Origin: Pseudomonas hygromyciniae
GTDB taxonomy: Bacteria > Pseudomonadota > Gammaproteobacteria > Pseudomonadales > Pseudomonadaceae
Direction of reading: 5' to 3'
Length of the DNA stretch: 64,000 nucleotides
Assembly: GCF_016925675.1 (NCBI RefSeq)
Contig: NZ_CP070506.1
Coordinates: forward strand, 2,788,501 to 2,852,500
In this document: in pieces, positions 1-9,258 of the stretch
How the letters are laid out: the number at the start of each line of letters is the position of its first letter
Numbering within the stretch: position 1 is the stretch's first letter
Notes under the pieces: generated by a model
Databases searched by the model: none
Told to the model about the DNA's origin: nothing
What the model saw: only the letters and a program-made list of their open reading frames with translations
Made by a program: the position numbers and the translations under genes

Positions 1-500
1 AGGAACCCCACGACAATCGCCAGCACCAGGCCGAGCAGGGCGCCGATGGGCGCTGCCGGACCTTCGCTTTGCTGGAACACCGCGAGCAGGAAGAACACGG
101 TTTCCAGGCCTTCGCGGGCCACGGCGAAAAACACCATGGCGATCAGGGCGATCACCTGGTTGCGCGAGCCGGCCAAGGCGTGATCCAGGGATTGGTGCAG
201 GGAGTGCTTGATCGAGCGCGCGACTTTACGCATCCAGAACACCATGGAACTGAGAATGCCCACGGCCACCAGGCCGACAATGCCTTCGAACAGTTCTTGC
301 TGTTTTTGCGGAAACTCGGCGCTGACCAACTCCAGACCACCGCCGATCAGCAGGGCCAGGGCAGCGGCCAGAAACACGCCAATCCAAACCGCCGGCATCC
401 ATTGGCCACGGCCGGTCTGTTGCAGGTAGCTGGCGATGATGCCAACGATCAATGCGGCTTCAATGCCTTCGCGCAGCATGATGAGAAAGGGAACGAGCAT
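1..500 (-). CDS. efeU: EfeU/FTR1-family high-affinity iron permease (3' end outside window)
   Basis: Integral inner-membrane iron permease of the FTR1/EfeU family, which imports ferric iron in the EfeUOB system. The visible 166 residues start at an ATG and run off the left edge. Two hallmark REGxE iron-binding motifs are present: REGIE at residues 10-14 and REGLE at about 129-133, each in a hydrophobic helix. The N-terminus (MLVPFLIMLREG) fits the family start. A Fur-box-like sequence lies about 40 bp upstream, which fits induction under iron limitation. Whether efeO and efeB follow cannot be seen. The family call is secure; the exact subfamily is inferred. Confidence 0.88.
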   Translation of the reverse strand, partial: MLVPFLIMLREGIEAALIVGIIASYLQQTGRGQWMPAVWIGVFLAAALALLIGGGLELVSAEFPQKQQELFEGIVGLVAVGILSSMVFWMRKVARSIKHSLHQSLDHALAGSRNQVIALIAMVFFAVAREGLETVFFLLAVFQQSEGPAAPIGALLGLVLAIVVGF

Positions 501-540
501 CGGGCACCGCAACGTAATTAGTTAGGGTGCTAAGTTGTAA

Positions 541-559
541 CATAATGATACTCATTGCT
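541..559 (-). promoter_or_regulatory. Fur-box-like operator upstream of efeU
   Basis: The 19 bases cataatgatactcattgct match the Fur consensus GATAATGATAATCATTATC at 14 of 19 positions, with the central ATAATGATA and TCATT blocks intact. It sits about 40 bp upstream of the iron permease start, where a Fur repressor would block transcription when iron is plentiful. Binding is inferred from sequence only. Confidence 0.65.
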
Positions 560-709
560 AAACAGAGGATCTTGACCTTTCCTGAACAGCCGCTGAACAG
601 CCCTCTATCTCCTGGCTTCTGCAAGGATTGATGAAATGCCAGGCCTCTCTGTTCCTTCCAGGCCAGCACGCTCCTACAATGGCCGACCTACAAGATTGAG
701 CCCTTGCCC

Positions 710-1726
710 ATGTCGGAAAAAGACACAATCTCCATCCACCTGGTTCGCGAAGCCTTGTTGCAAAGTTGCGCCCCCGGTGCGGCGACGCGAGAGGCCCTGA
801 ACAAGGTAGGGATTGACCCAGCGTTGCTGGAGCAGCCCGCCGCCCGGGTTCCGGCCCTGGCGTACGCGCGGCTCTGGCGCTTGCTGGCGCGCCGCCGGGA
901 TGATGAGTTCTTTGGCATGGACCCGCGCAAGTTGAAGTCCGGCAGCCTGGCGTTCCTGTGTCGCGCCTCCATGGCCCAGCCCACCCTGGGCGAAGCCCTG
1001 GAAACCGGCCTGGGCTTCCTGTCGCTGATGCTCGAACACCTGCCTGCCCAATTGGTACGCCAGCAAAGCCTGGCGGAAATTGTCTTGCTGGAGCCCGAGC
1101 CCGAACCGCGACGGGCGTTCACCTATTTTTGCTACTGGATGATCGTCCACGGCGTCGCTTGCTGGCTGGCTGGCCGACGGATTCCGATCCTGGCCATCGA
1201 ATTGCGCAGTGCGCAGCCGGCCTTTTGTGATGATTACCAGGTGATGTTTTCCGACAACCTGCGTTTTGATCGCACCCGTACGCGGATGATCTTCTCGGCA
1301 GACTGCCTCGACCTGCCGGTCAAGCGCAGCCCCGAAGAACTCAAGCGCTTCCTGGCCCATGCACCGGCCAATATCCTGGTCAAATACCGCGACCCCGACA
1401 GTCTGGCGATGCGCATCAAGCACGACCTGCGCCAACGCCCGGCCCAGCAGTGGCCGGAAACCCAAAGCCTAGCCCAAGAGTTGTGCATGTCGGCTTCCAC
1501 CCTGCGCCGGCGCCTGGCCGAAGAAGGGCAGACCTACCAGGGGCTCAAGGACAGCGTGCGCAAGGAACTGGCGGTTGTCTGGCTGGCCGAGGCTGATATC
1601 AGCTTCGCCGAGATCGCCAGCCGCCTGGGTTTTGCCGATGTAAGTTCGTTCTATAAGGCGTTTCGCAAGTGGTCGGGGTCCAATCCTGGGCATTATCGTA
1701 GCTTGATTCTTAATGACGCCAACTAA
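710..1726 (+). CDS. AraC-family transcriptional regulator with N-terminal Arabinose_bd-type domain
   Basis: A 338-residue AraC-type regulator. The N-terminal ~200 residues resemble the OruR/ArgR-like ligand-binding domain of pseudomonad AraC proteins. The C-terminal ~100 residues hold two helix-turn-helix motifs (SLAQELCMSASTLRRRLAEEG, then ISFAEIASRLGFADVSSFYKAFRKW) and the typical ending SGSNPGHYR. The ATG at 710 was taken; an in-frame TTG two codons earlier is possible. It is divergent from the iron permease and has no adjacent obvious target, so the regulon is unknown. Confidence 0.85.
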   Translation: MSEKDTISIHLVREALLQSCAPGAATREALNKVGIDPALLEQPAARVPALAYARLWRLLARRRDDEFFGMDPRKLKSGSLAFLCRASMAQPTLGEALETGLGFLSLMLEHLPAQLVRQQSLAEIVLLEPEPEPRRAFTYFCYWMIVHGVACWLAGRRIPILAIELRSAQPAFCDDYQVMFSDNLRFDRTRTRMIFSADCLDLPVKRSPEELKRFLAHAPANILVKYRDPDSLAMRIKHDLRQRPAQQWPETQSLAQELCMSASTLRRRLAEEGQTYQGLKDSVRKELAVVWLAEADISFAEIASRLGFADVSSFYKAFRKWSGSNPGHYRSLILNDAN

Positions 1727-1765
1727 GCCGTCGGCACTGCGCAGCCTGCATGGCAACAGAGCTTC

Positions 1766-1917
1766 TGTGGCGAGGGGGCTTGTCCCCCGCTGGGCTGCGT
1801 AGCAGCCCCAAAACCTGCACCCTCGGTTGACCTGACACACCTCGGTGATCTTATTGGGGCTGCTACGCAGCCCAGCGAGGGGACAAGCCCCCTCGCCACG
1901 ACAGCCCCCTCGCCACA
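1766..1917. repeat. REP-type inverted repeat doublet
   Basis: Two long inverted copies of a GC-rich palindromic element: tgtggcgagggggcttgtcc...ggctgcgtagcagcccca on the left, and its near-perfect reverse complement from about 1855 to 1900, with a third partial copy (agccccctcgccaca) just after. The arms are separated by about 44 bp. This is the structure of pseudomonad REP doublets (REPINs). It lies between the AraC gene and the oprN terminator and does not overlap a gene. Confidence 0.8.
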
Positions 1918-1940
1918 AAAGCCGCTGCAAACACCAGAGC

Positions 1941-1975
1941 AAAAAAAGCCCCGTGACCGAATGGACCACGGGGCT
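1941..1975 (-). terminator. Rho-independent terminator of the mexEF-oprN operon
   Basis: On the minus strand a 9-bp GC-rich stem (AGCCCCGTG paired with CACGGGGCT, 11-nt loop) is followed by seven consecutive T. It lies about 40 bp beyond the oprN stop codon. Confidence 0.85.
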
Positions 1976-2016
1976 AAAAATTGGCTGGATGCGACCAACC
2001 AAAGGAGCTCTTTACA

Positions 2017-3432
2017 TCACTTGAGGCTGGCGACCGTAGTCTGTGGCTGCCAACCGCCACCCAATGCCTTGTAGATCGCCACGATGCCGCGATACAGGTC
2101 CACTTCGGCCAGGGCCTGGGCGTCTTCGGCCGCCAGGCGTTCACGCTGGGCGTCGAGCAGCACGAGGAAGTCGGCGGTGCCTTCGCGGTAGCGGATCTCG
2201 GCCAGGTCGGCCGCAGCACGGCTGGATTCGCTTTGGCGGATCAGCGAGATCAGGCGCTGTTGGCGTTTGCCGTAGTCGTTGAATGCGTTCTCGGATTCTT
2301 CCAGCGCCAGCAACACTTGTTGCTCGTACGTCGCCAGGGCGCCGTCGGCCTCGGCATCGGCGCCGCGTAAACGGGCGCGTACGCTGCCCAGGTCAAAGGC
2401 GGCCCAGGTGATGCTCGGGCCCAGGGCCCAGGCATTGGCGGCAGACGAGCCGATCTGCGAGCCTCGGCCGGCGGTAAAGCCGAGGAAGCCACTGAGGCTG
2501 ACCCGCGGAAACAGGTCGGCCTTGGCCACGCCGATACGCGCGGTGGCCGCTGCCAGTTTGCGTTCGGCGCTGAGAATGTCCGGGCGCCGTTGCAGCAGTT
2601 GCCCCGGGTCGCCAATCGGCAAGGCCTTGGCAATCGCCGGTAGGTCGGCCGGGCTCAGGTCTACCGTGAGTTTGTCCGGGCGCTGGCCGAGCAGGGTGGC
2701 GATGCGGTTGCGTTCGCGCACCTGTTCGGCCTGCAATTGCGGCACGCTGGCTTCAACCGCTGCCAGGCGCGCATCGGCACGTACCACGTCCAGTTGGTCG
2801 CCGACGCCAGCATCGCGCAGGCTTTCGGTGATGGTGCGCGAATCCTGCTGGTTCTTCAGGTTGGCCAGGGCGATTTTTTCCCGTAGCTGCGCACCACGTA
2901 ATTGGCCGTAAGCGTCCACCAGTTCGGCAATCATGCTGACTTGCAGTTGATAGAGGTCGGCTTCGGCGGCTTGCTGGTCGGCGTCGCTGGCCTCCAGGTT
3001 GCGCTGGATGCGGCCAAACAGGTCCAGCTCCCAGGCCATGTCCAGGCCCAGGTCATAGCGCTCGCTGTTGACCCGGCGCGTGGTCTGGCCAGGGATCTGG
3101 CCCTTGGCCAAGTCGCTGCTGGCGCGGCTGGTGATGGTGGGCATTGCGTCATTGCTGGCGTCATCCCGAATCGCCCGGGCGGCCCGCAGGCGGGCAAACG
3201 CTACGCGCAGGTCGCGGTTGCCGCTCAACGATTGCGTCACCAACTGGTTGAGGATCGGGTCCTCGAACTGCTGCCACCAGATACCTTCGAACTTGGCGTG
3301 GTCGTACTGCTTGGCATCGGCGGCGGCCGTGATAGTGGCCGCCTCCAACTGCTGGGTTTTATAGTCCGGGCCCACGGCACAGGCGGCGAGCGCCAATACC
3401 AACAGGCTCGGCAAGAACACTTTCACACTCAT
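2017..3432 (-). CDS. oprN: Outer-membrane factor lipoprotein of RND efflux system (OprN/NodT family)
   Basis: A 471-residue outer-membrane channel that completes the tripartite RND pump. The N-terminus is a lipoprotein signal with lipobox LAAC followed by AVGPDYKTQ, the conserved start of OprM/OprN/NodT mature proteins. Two TolC-type OEP repeats follow, with typical segments such as RRPDILSAERKLAAATARIGVAKADLFPRVSLSG split over both halves. Its start overlaps the end of mexF by 4 bp, so it is translationally coupled. It is third in the order mexE-mexF-oprN, as in P. aeruginosa. Assignment to OprN rather than another OprM paralogue rests on its MexEF neighbours. Confidence 0.92.
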   Translation of the reverse strand: MSVKVFLPSLLVLALAACAVGPDYKTQQLEAATITAAADAKQYDHAKFEGIWWQQFEDPILNQLVTQSLSGNRDLRVAFARLRAARAIRDDASNDAMPTITSRASSDLAKGQIPGQTTRRVNSERYDLGLDMAWELDLFGRIQRNLEASDADQQAAEADLYQLQVSMIAELVDAYGQLRGAQLREKIALANLKNQQDSRTITESLRDAGVGDQLDVVRADARLAAVEASVPQLQAEQVRERNRIATLLGQRPDKLTVDLSPADLPAIAKALPIGDPGQLLQRRPDILSAERKLAAATARIGVAKADLFPRVSLSGFLGFTAGRGSQIGSSAANAWALGPSITWAAFDLGSVRARLRGADAEADGALATYEQQVLLALEESENAFNDYGKRQQRLISLIRQSESSRAAADLAEIRYREGTADFLVLLDAQRERLAAEDAQALAEVDLYRGIVAIYKALGGGWQPQTTVASLK

Positions 3433-6400
3433 TGCTGTGTCTCCAGCTTCAAGGCCTTGGCCGCTTTGCGTGCATCGCTGCGCTCCACATAACGGCGGAT
3501 CAACACGTAGAACACCGGCGTCAGCAACAGGCCGAAGAAGGTCACCCCGATCATCCCGGAGAACACCGCCACACCCATGGCGTGCCGCATCTCGGCACCC
3601 GCGCCGCTGGAGAACACCAAGGGCACCACGCCCATGATGAAGGCGAACGAGGTCATCAGGATCGGCCGCAGACGCAGGCGGCAGGCTTCCAGTACCGCAG
3701 CCAGCGGGTCGAGGCCTTCTTCCTGTTTGTCCTTGGCGAATTCGACGATCAGAATCGCGTTCTTACAGGCCAGGCCCACCAGTACGATCAAGCCGATCTG
3801 GGTAAAGATGTTGTTGTCACCACCGGACAGAATCACCCCGGTAATGGCCGACAACAGAGTCATCGGGACGATCAGGATCACCGCCAGTGGCAGGCTCCAG
3901 CTTTCGTACTGAGCGGCCAGTACCAGGAACGCCAGCAGTACGCAGAGCGGGAACACGAACAGTGCGGTATTGCCCGAGAGGATTTGCTGATAGGTCAGGT
4001 CCGTCCACTCGTAGGTCATGCCGTTGGGCAGTTCTTCCTTGAGCAGTTTCTCGATCGCCGCCTCAGCCTGGCCCGAGCTGTAGCCAGGGGCCGCGTTGCC
4101 GTTGATCTCGGCGGTGATAAAGCCGTTGTAGTGCATCACGCGATCCGGCCCCGAGGTGTCACTGACCTTGATAAAGGTCGCCAGCGGGATCATCTCGCCC
4201 TTGTTGTTGCGCACTTTCAGCTGGCCGATCTGGTCTTGGTCGAGGCGGAACTGCTGCTCAGCCTGCACGTTGACTTGATAGGTACGGCCGAAGCGGTTGA
4301 AGTCGTTGGCATACAACGAGCCCAGGTAGATCTGCAGGGTGTCGAAGATGTCGCTGATCGCCACGCCGTGGGTCTTGGCCTTTTCACGGTCGATAGCCGC
4401 ATCGACCTGGGGCACGTTGACCGTGTAGCTGGTGAACAGGCCAAACAGTTCCGGCACGTTGTGGCTCTTGGCGATGACGTTCTGCACTTCTTTGTACAGT
4501 TCTTCGTAGCCCAGGTTGCCGCGGTCTTCGACTTGCAGGCGGAACCCGCCAATAGTGCCCAGGCCCTGTACCGGCGGCGGTGGGAAGATCGCCATGTAGG
4601 CTTCCTGGATATCGGCGTACTTGCCGTTCAACGCTCCGGCAATCGCCCCGGCGGACATGCTCGGATCCTTGCGCTCGCCGAAGGGCTTCAAGGTCACGAA
4701 CACGATGCCGCTGTTCGGGCTGTTGGTGAAACCGTTGATCGACAGGCCCGGGAAGGCGATGGCGCTTTCCACGCCGGGCTGTTTCAGGGCGATGTCGGAC
4801 ATGCGCTTGATCACGTTTTCGGTGCGGTCCAGGCTGGCGGCGTCCGGCAACTGGGCGAAAGCCACCAGGTACTGCTTGTCCTGGGCCGGTACGAAACCGG
4901 TCGGCGTATGGGCAAAGCCGAAGAAGGTCAGCACCATCAGGCCGCCATACACGAACAGCGCGATACCGGTGCCGCGAATCACCCGGCGCACGGTGCCTAC
5001 GTAGCCATGGCTGGCTTTTTCAAAAAATCGGTTGAATGGACGGAACAGCCAGCCACCAAAGAGCTTGTCGAGGAACCGGGAGAACCGGTCTTTCGGCGCG
5101 TCATGGCTACGCAGCAATACCGCTGCCAGGGCCGGCGACAGAGTCAGGGAGTTGAACGCCGAGATCACGGTGGAGATGGCAATCGTCAACGCAAATTGTT
5201 TGTAGAACTGCCCGGTCAAGCCGCTGATAAAGGCGGCCGGAATAAACACCGCACACAGCACCAGCGCCGTGGCAATGATCGGCCCGGTCACTTCGCTCAT
5301 GGCTTTTTCCGTGGCCGGGAAGGGCTCCAGGCCCAGCTCGATGTTACGTTCGACGTTCTCCACCACCACAATGGCGTCGTCCACCACGATGCCGATGGCC
5401 AACACCAGGCCGAACAGCGACAGCGCATTGAGGGAGAAGCCGAACAGGTGCATCACCGCAAAGGTGCCGATCAACGATACCGGCACCGCGACCAGGGGAA
5501 TGATCGACGCACGCCAGGTCTGCAGGAACAGGATCACCACCAGTACTACCAGGATCAACGCCTCGAACAAGGTGTGGACCACCGCTTCGATCGAGCCACG
5601 CACAAACACGGTCGGGTCGTAGGCGATGCGGTAATCCATGCCTTCAGGGAAGCTCTTTTTCAGCTCCGCCATTTTGCTGCGCACATCGTTAGAGATATCG
5701 ATGGCGTTGGAGCCAGGGCGCTGGAAGATCGGAATCGCCACCGCCGGTTGATTGTCGATCAGCGAGCGCAGGGCATATTGACTGGAGCCCAGCTCAACGC
5801 GGGCGATGTCTTTCAGGCGCGTGATCTCGCCGTTGTCGCCGGCGCGAATCACGATGTTTTCGAACTCTTCCTCAGTGACCAGGCGGCCCTGGGTATTGAC
5901 CGACAATTGGAAGCTGGTGTCGCTGGGCGCAGGCTGCGCGCCCAGGGCACCGGCGGCCACCTGGCGGTTCTGTTCGCGAATCGCGGTCACCACATCCGTG
6001 GCAGTCAGGTTGCGCGAGGCGGTCTTGTTCGGATCCAGCCATACCCGCAGGGAGTAATCGCCCATGCCGAACAGCTGCACATCGCCCACGCCACCCAGTC
6101 GTGCCAACTCATCCTTGATATTGAGGATCGCGTAGTTGGACAGGTAGAGCATGTCGTAGCGCTGATCCGGGGATGTCAGGTGCACCACCATGGTCAGGTC
6201 GGGGGAGGCCTTGTCCACGGTGATACCGATGCGCGTCACTTCTTCAGGCAGTTTTGGCTGAGTGCGCGTTACGCGGTTTTGCACCTGCACCTGGGCGTTA
6301 TCCAGGTCGGTACCCAGGGCGAAGGTGATGGTCAGGGTCAACTTGCCGTCGGCGGTCGACTGCGAGGACATGTAGAGCATGTTCTCGACGCCGGTGATCG

Positions 6401-6608
6401 CCTGCTCCAGCGGTGAGGCCACGGTTTCGCCGATGACTTTGGGGTTGGCGCCCGGGAAGTTGGCGCGCACCACCACGGTTGGCGGTACCACTTCCGGGTA
6501 TTCGCTGATGGGCAATTGGAACAGCGAGATCGCGCCGGCGATCAGGATCAGCAGCGACAACACTGCTGCGAAGATCGGCCGCGATATGAAGAACTTGGAA
6601 AAATTCAT
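3429..6608 (-). CDS. mexF: RND multidrug efflux permease MexF
   Basis: A 1059-residue inner-membrane proton-driven transporter of the HAE1 RND family. The N-terminus (MNFSKFFISRPIFAAVLSLL) and the stretch through PISEYPEVVPPTVVVRANFP closely match P. aeruginosa MexF. The proton-relay Asp pair is visible in GIVVDDAIVVVEN (TM4), and the usual 12 TM helices and two large periplasmic loops are present. Known substrates of MexF pumps include chloramphenicol, fluoroquinolones, trimethoprim and quinolone signal precursors; those of this copy are inferred. It lies 15 bp after mexE and overlaps oprN. Confidence 0.96.
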   Translation of the reverse strand: MNFSKFFISRPIFAAVLSLLILIAGAISLFQLPISEYPEVVPPTVVVRANFPGANPKVIGETVASPLEQAITGVENMLYMSSQSTADGKLTLTITFALGTDLDNAQVQVQNRVTRTQPKLPEEVTRIGITVDKASPDLTMVVHLTSPDQRYDMLYLSNYAILNIKDELARLGGVGDVQLFGMGDYSLRVWLDPNKTASRNLTATDVVTAIREQNRQVAAGALGAQPAPSDTSFQLSVNTQGRLVTEEEFENIVIRAGDNGEITRLKDIARVELGSSQYALRSLIDNQPAVAIPIFQRPGSNAIDISNDVRSKMAELKKSFPEGMDYRIAYDPTVFVRGSIEAVVHTLFEALILVVLVVILFLQTWRASIIPLVAVPVSLIGTFAVMHLFGFSLNALSLFGLVLAIGIVVDDAIVVVENVERNIELGLEPFPATEKAMSEVTGPIIATALVLCAVFIPAAFISGLTGQFYKQFALTIAISTVISAFNSLTLSPALAAVLLRSHDAPKDRFSRFLDKLFGGWLFRPFNRFFEKASHGYVGTVRRVIRGTGIALFVYGGLMVLTFFGFAHTPTGFVPAQDKQYLVAFAQLPDAASLDRTENVIKRMSDIALKQPGVESAIAFPGLSINGFTNSPNSGIVFVTLKPFGERKDPSMSAGAIAGALNGKYADIQEAYMAIFPPPPVQGLGTIGGFRLQVEDRGNLGYEELYKEVQNVIAKSHNVPELFGLFTSYTVNVPQVDAAIDREKAKTHGVAISDIFDTLQIYLGSLYANDFNRFGRTYQVNVQAEQQFRLDQDQIGQLKVRNNKGEMIPLATFIKVSDTSGPDRVMHYNGFITAEINGNAAPGYSSGQAEAAIEKLLKEELPNGMTYEWTDLTYQQILSGNTALFVFPLCVLLAFLVLAAQYESWSLPLAVILIVPMTLLSAITGVILSGGDNNIFTQIGLIVLVGLACKNAILIVEFAKDKQEEGLDPLAAVLEACRLRLRPILMTSFAFIMGVVPLVFSSGAGAEMRHAMGVAVFSGMIGVTFFGLLLTPVFYVLIRRYVERSDARKAAKALKLETQQ

Positions 6609-6623
6609 CTTGTGTGTAGTCCC

Positions 6624-7868
6624 TTAACCGCGTGGAGTCGCGACACTGGCGAGCTTGGGCGCGGCTTTATCCGGCGCCACTTGTTCCAGGTTGCTGGCTT
6701 CAAGCGCTTGTCGTTGTTGGGCCAAGGCGGCGAGGGTGGCTTGGCTGGCCATCGGGATCGTTTCCGGGGCGACCGGCGATCCCGGGCGCACCCGCTGCAG
6801 GCCCTTGACGATAATGGTGTCGTCCTTGCTCAGGCCGCTGCGTACGATGCGCAAACCTTCGATCTTTGGCCCCAACTCAACGGCGCGGTAGGCGGACTTA
6901 TTGTCGCCATCCATCACCAGTACGAATTTCTTGCCAAGGTCGGTGCCCACGGCCTCGTCGGTGATCAGCACGGCGGAGTAGGTGCCGCTGCCCACCAACT
7001 TGAGGCGCGCGTACAGGCCTGGGGTGAAGCGCCCGTCGCTGTTATCGAACACTGCACGGCCACGGATGGTGCCCGTGGCCGGGTTGACCTGGTTGTCGAC
7101 AAAGTTCATCTGGCCCAGGTGCGGGTTGCCCTCTTCGTTGGACAGGCCCAGGTACACCGGGGTGGTCGCGCCGCGACGGCCCTGGCGCGCCAGTTCGGTG
7201 TACTTGAGGTACACGCGTTCATCGGCGTCGAAGTAGGCGTAGACCTTGTCGGTGGAGACCACGCTGGTCAGCTCGGTGACATCGGCGGTGACCAGGTTGC
7301 CGGCGGTGATTGCGGCGCGGCTGACACGGCCGCTGATGGGCGAGGTGACGCGGGTGAAACTCAGGTTCAGGCGGGCCAGGTCCAACTGCGCCTGGATCCC
7401 GGCCACGGCGGCGCGGGCTTCCTGGGCGGCAGTGGTACGGGAGTCGGCCAGCTCGGCGGAAATCGCATTGCTCTGGCGCAGGCGCTCGCCACGCTGGGCC
7501 TCGTTGTCACTGCGCGATGCCGCGGCTCGGGTTTGTTGGAGCTGGGCTTCAAGGCGCCGCACTTCGGCCTGGAATGGACGTGGATCGATTTGGAACAGCA
7601 GGTCGCCTTTCTTCACCAGCGCGCCTTCGGTAAAGGCTACCTGGTCGATCTGGCCCGACACCCGTGGGCGGATTTGTACGGTTTCCGGGGCTTCGAGGCG
7701 GCCGGTGAACTCGTCCCATTCATTGACCGGTTGTTCCAGCACCTTGGCAACGCTGACTTTGCTGGCGGGCATGGCGGCCGCTTGCTCGGGGGCCTTACCG
7801 CATGCGCTCATCACCAGCACGGCCAAAAGGGCCAGGGGATAGCGCAAATGTTTGAGTGTCTGTTCCAT
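6624..7868 (-). CDS. mexE: RND efflux periplasmic adaptor MexE
   Basis: A 414-residue membrane-fusion lipoprotein, the same length as P. aeruginosa MexE. The ATG giving MEQTLKHLRYPLALLAVLVM was chosen because it places a lipobox (MSAC) about 20 residues in and matches the family start; an ATG 13 codons upstream is in frame. Biotinyl-lipoyl-like (IRPRVSGQIDQVAFTEGALVKKG, written across two strands), alpha-hairpin, beta-barrel and membrane-proximal segments follow in order. It is the first gene of the mexEF-oprN operon. Two perfect palindromes lie 85 and 145 bp upstream. Confidence 0.93.
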   Translation of the reverse strand: MEQTLKHLRYPLALLAVLVMSACGKAPEQAAAMPASKVSVAKVLEQPVNEWDEFTGRLEAPETVQIRPRVSGQIDQVAFTEGALVKKGDLLFQIDPRPFQAEVRRLEAQLQQTRAAASRSDNEAQRGERLRQSNAISAELADSRTTAAQEARAAVAGIQAQLDLARLNLSFTRVTSPISGRVSRAAITAGNLVTADVTELTSVVSTDKVYAYFDADERVYLKYTELARQGRRGATTPVYLGLSNEEGNPHLGQMNFVDNQVNPATGTIRGRAVFDNSDGRFTPGLYARLKLVGSGTYSAVLITDEAVGTDLGKKFVLVMDGDNKSAYRAVELGPKIEGLRIVRSGLSKDDTIIVKGLQRVRPGSPVAPETIPMASQATLAALAQQRQALEASNLEQVAPDKAAPKLASVATPRG

Positions 7869-7952
7869 GAGGTGCATCCGCCGATGTATTTGAGATGGGC
7901 GGATCATGCTCGGCGGTGTGCTATCTCACGAATCGAATGAAACAAAGGTAAC

Positions 7953-7969
7953 TATCATTCGGAATGATA
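7953..7969. promoter_or_regulatory. Palindrome upstream of mexE (candidate operator)
   Basis: TATCATTCGGAATGATA is a perfect 8-bp inverted repeat around one central base, about 85 bp upstream of the mexE start. Size and symmetry suit a dimeric repressor or activator site. The cognate regulator is not adjacent, so this is a candidate only. Confidence 0.5.
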
Positions 7970-8012
7970 TAAGCCTGGTGAAAGCCCTCTAGTATGGGGT
8001 TTTCGTTAGGGT

Positions 8013-8033
8013 GCTATCAATCCCATTGATAGC
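8013..8033. promoter_or_regulatory. Second palindrome upstream of mexE (candidate regulator site)
   Basis: GCTATCAAT and ATTGATAGC form a perfect 9-bp inverted repeat around ccc. It contains ATCA...TGAT halves of the T-N11-A kind bound by LysR-type regulators such as MexT, the known activator of mexEF-oprN, which is not encoded in this window. Its link to MexT is inferred. Confidence 0.5.
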
Positions 8034-8108
8034 AAAACACCTTTGCGCGATCTGCAGCCAATCTCGATTGCCTACCTTGAAGAGATCCCCTGTGGGGCTG
8101 CGTCAGTT

Positions 8109-8269
8109 CAGCCAGAAATGCATCAACTGACCCATCGCCATCGCAGGCAAGCCAGCTCCCACCTTTGTTCTGTGGTGTGGCCCAAATATTCAGTACCACC
8201 AAGATCCCCTGTAGGAGCGGGCTTGCCCGCGATGGCGCCCGCTCAGCCAGAAAAGCATCAATTGACCCA
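8109..8269. repeat. REP pair with a duplicated 26-bp segment
   Basis: Two REP-like cores in inverted orientation (catcgcaggcaagccagctc near 8139-8158 and gtaggagcgggcttgcccgc near 8211-8230) are each accompanied by a copy of cagccagaaa-gcatcaa-tgaccca. The 26-bp copies begin at 8109 and 8244, point the same way and agree at 24 of 26 positions. The rest of the roughly 500-bp mexE-yddG intergenic region holds the palindromes listed separately and no gene. Confidence 0.65.
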
Positions 8270-8367
8270 CCGAGCTCCCACAAGGAGACAAGCAATACCC
8301 CAGCGTGTACCGTTGCGGCTTTTGTGCCGCAGGTGCTGTGGCTGTGGACATTCTTAGAGAGGCATCC

Positions 8368-9258
8368 ATGCAGATCAGGGGAGAGCGGGCCGCGACGGTG
8401 TGTGGTTTGGTGGCAATCCTTTTATGGAGCACCGCCGCCGGGTTGATCCGCAGCGTCAGCGAGGTGTTCGGGCCCCTGGGCGGCGCGGCACTGATCTATA
8501 CGTTGGGTGCGGTTCTGCTGGTGTCCTGGCTCGGACGTCCACGCTTGCGCGCCACGTCCTGGTCCTACTTGATCATGGGCAGCGGGCTGTTTGTGGCCTA
8601 CGAGGTCTGTCTGTCTCTGGCCCTGGGGTTTGCCAGCAGTCGCAACCAGGCCATCGAGCTAGGCGTGGTGAATTACCTATGGCCGTGCCTGACGGTGCTG
8701 CTGGCGATTGTCATGAACGGACAAAAGGCCCGCTGGATCATCGTGCCGGGCAGTGCATTGGCGCTGTTTGGCATTCTTTGGGTGGTGAGTGGCGATGGCC
8801 TGGCATTGGCAACCATCGTCGCCAATGTGCAATCCAACCCCCTGAGCTACAGCCTGGCCCTGGGTTGCGCGATTACCTTTGCCTTGTATTGCAACGTCAC
8901 ACGACGCTACGCGGGTGGGCAAAACCTGGTGGTGCTGTTTTTTATCCTGACTGCGGCGGTGCTGTGGGTGAAATACGCCTTCAGTGCCGAAGTCCTGCCG
9001 GCCTTTAGCCTGGGCAGCAGTCTGGAATTGCTGGCCACGGGCATCGCCATGGCCGGCGGTTATGCCCTGTGGAATATCGGCATCCTGCGCGGCAACCTGA
9101 CCTTGCTGGCCACCGCGTCCTACGGCGCGCCGGTGCTGTCGTCGGCCTTCGCCGCGCTGTGGCTGGGCGCCCACCTCACCCCGCAATTCTGGCAGGGCGC
9201 GGTGTTGGTCACGGCAGGTTCGCTGCTGTGCTGGCACGCTACGCGCGAGCAGGCCTAG
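8368..9258 (+). CDS. yddG: YddG-like EamA-family aromatic amino-acid/metabolite exporter
   Basis: A 296-residue inner-membrane protein of the drug/metabolite transporter superfamily with about 10 TM helices in two EamA repeats. It aligns by eye with E. coli YddG throughout: LLWSTAAGLIRSVSE, GPLGGAALIYTLGAVLL, NQAIELGVVNYLWP and WQGAVLVTAGSLLCW all have clear counterparts. YddG exports aromatic amino acids and paraquat-like compounds. The ATG at 8368 follows a GAGG ribosome-binding site at about 7 bp, so the longer reading frame starting at 8305 was not used. The 3' end overlaps the convergent transporter gene by 4 bp. Confidence 0.9.
   Translation: MQIRGERAATVCGLVAILLWSTAAGLIRSVSEVFGPLGGAALIYTLGAVLLVSWLGRPRLRATSWSYLIMGSGLFVAYEVCLSLALGFASSRNQAIELGVVNYLWPCLTVLLAIVMNGQKARWIIVPGSALALFGILWVVSGDGLALATIVANVQSNPLSYSLALGCAITFALYCNVTRRYAGGQNLVVLFFILTAAVLWVKYAFSAEVLPAFSLGSSLELLATGIAMAGGYALWNIGILRGNLTLLATASYGAPVLSSAFAALWLGAHLTPQFWQGAVLVTAGSLLCWHATREQA

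Noticed and set aside
3432..6416. A very long plus-strand open frame (about 990 codons)
   Set aside because: It is the antisense of mexF; the translated residues are Gln/His/Arg-rich and low in hydrophobic structure, typical of a GC-rich antisense shadow.
6516..7940. A 474-codon plus-strand open frame
   Set aside because: Antisense of mexE; no recognisable domain.
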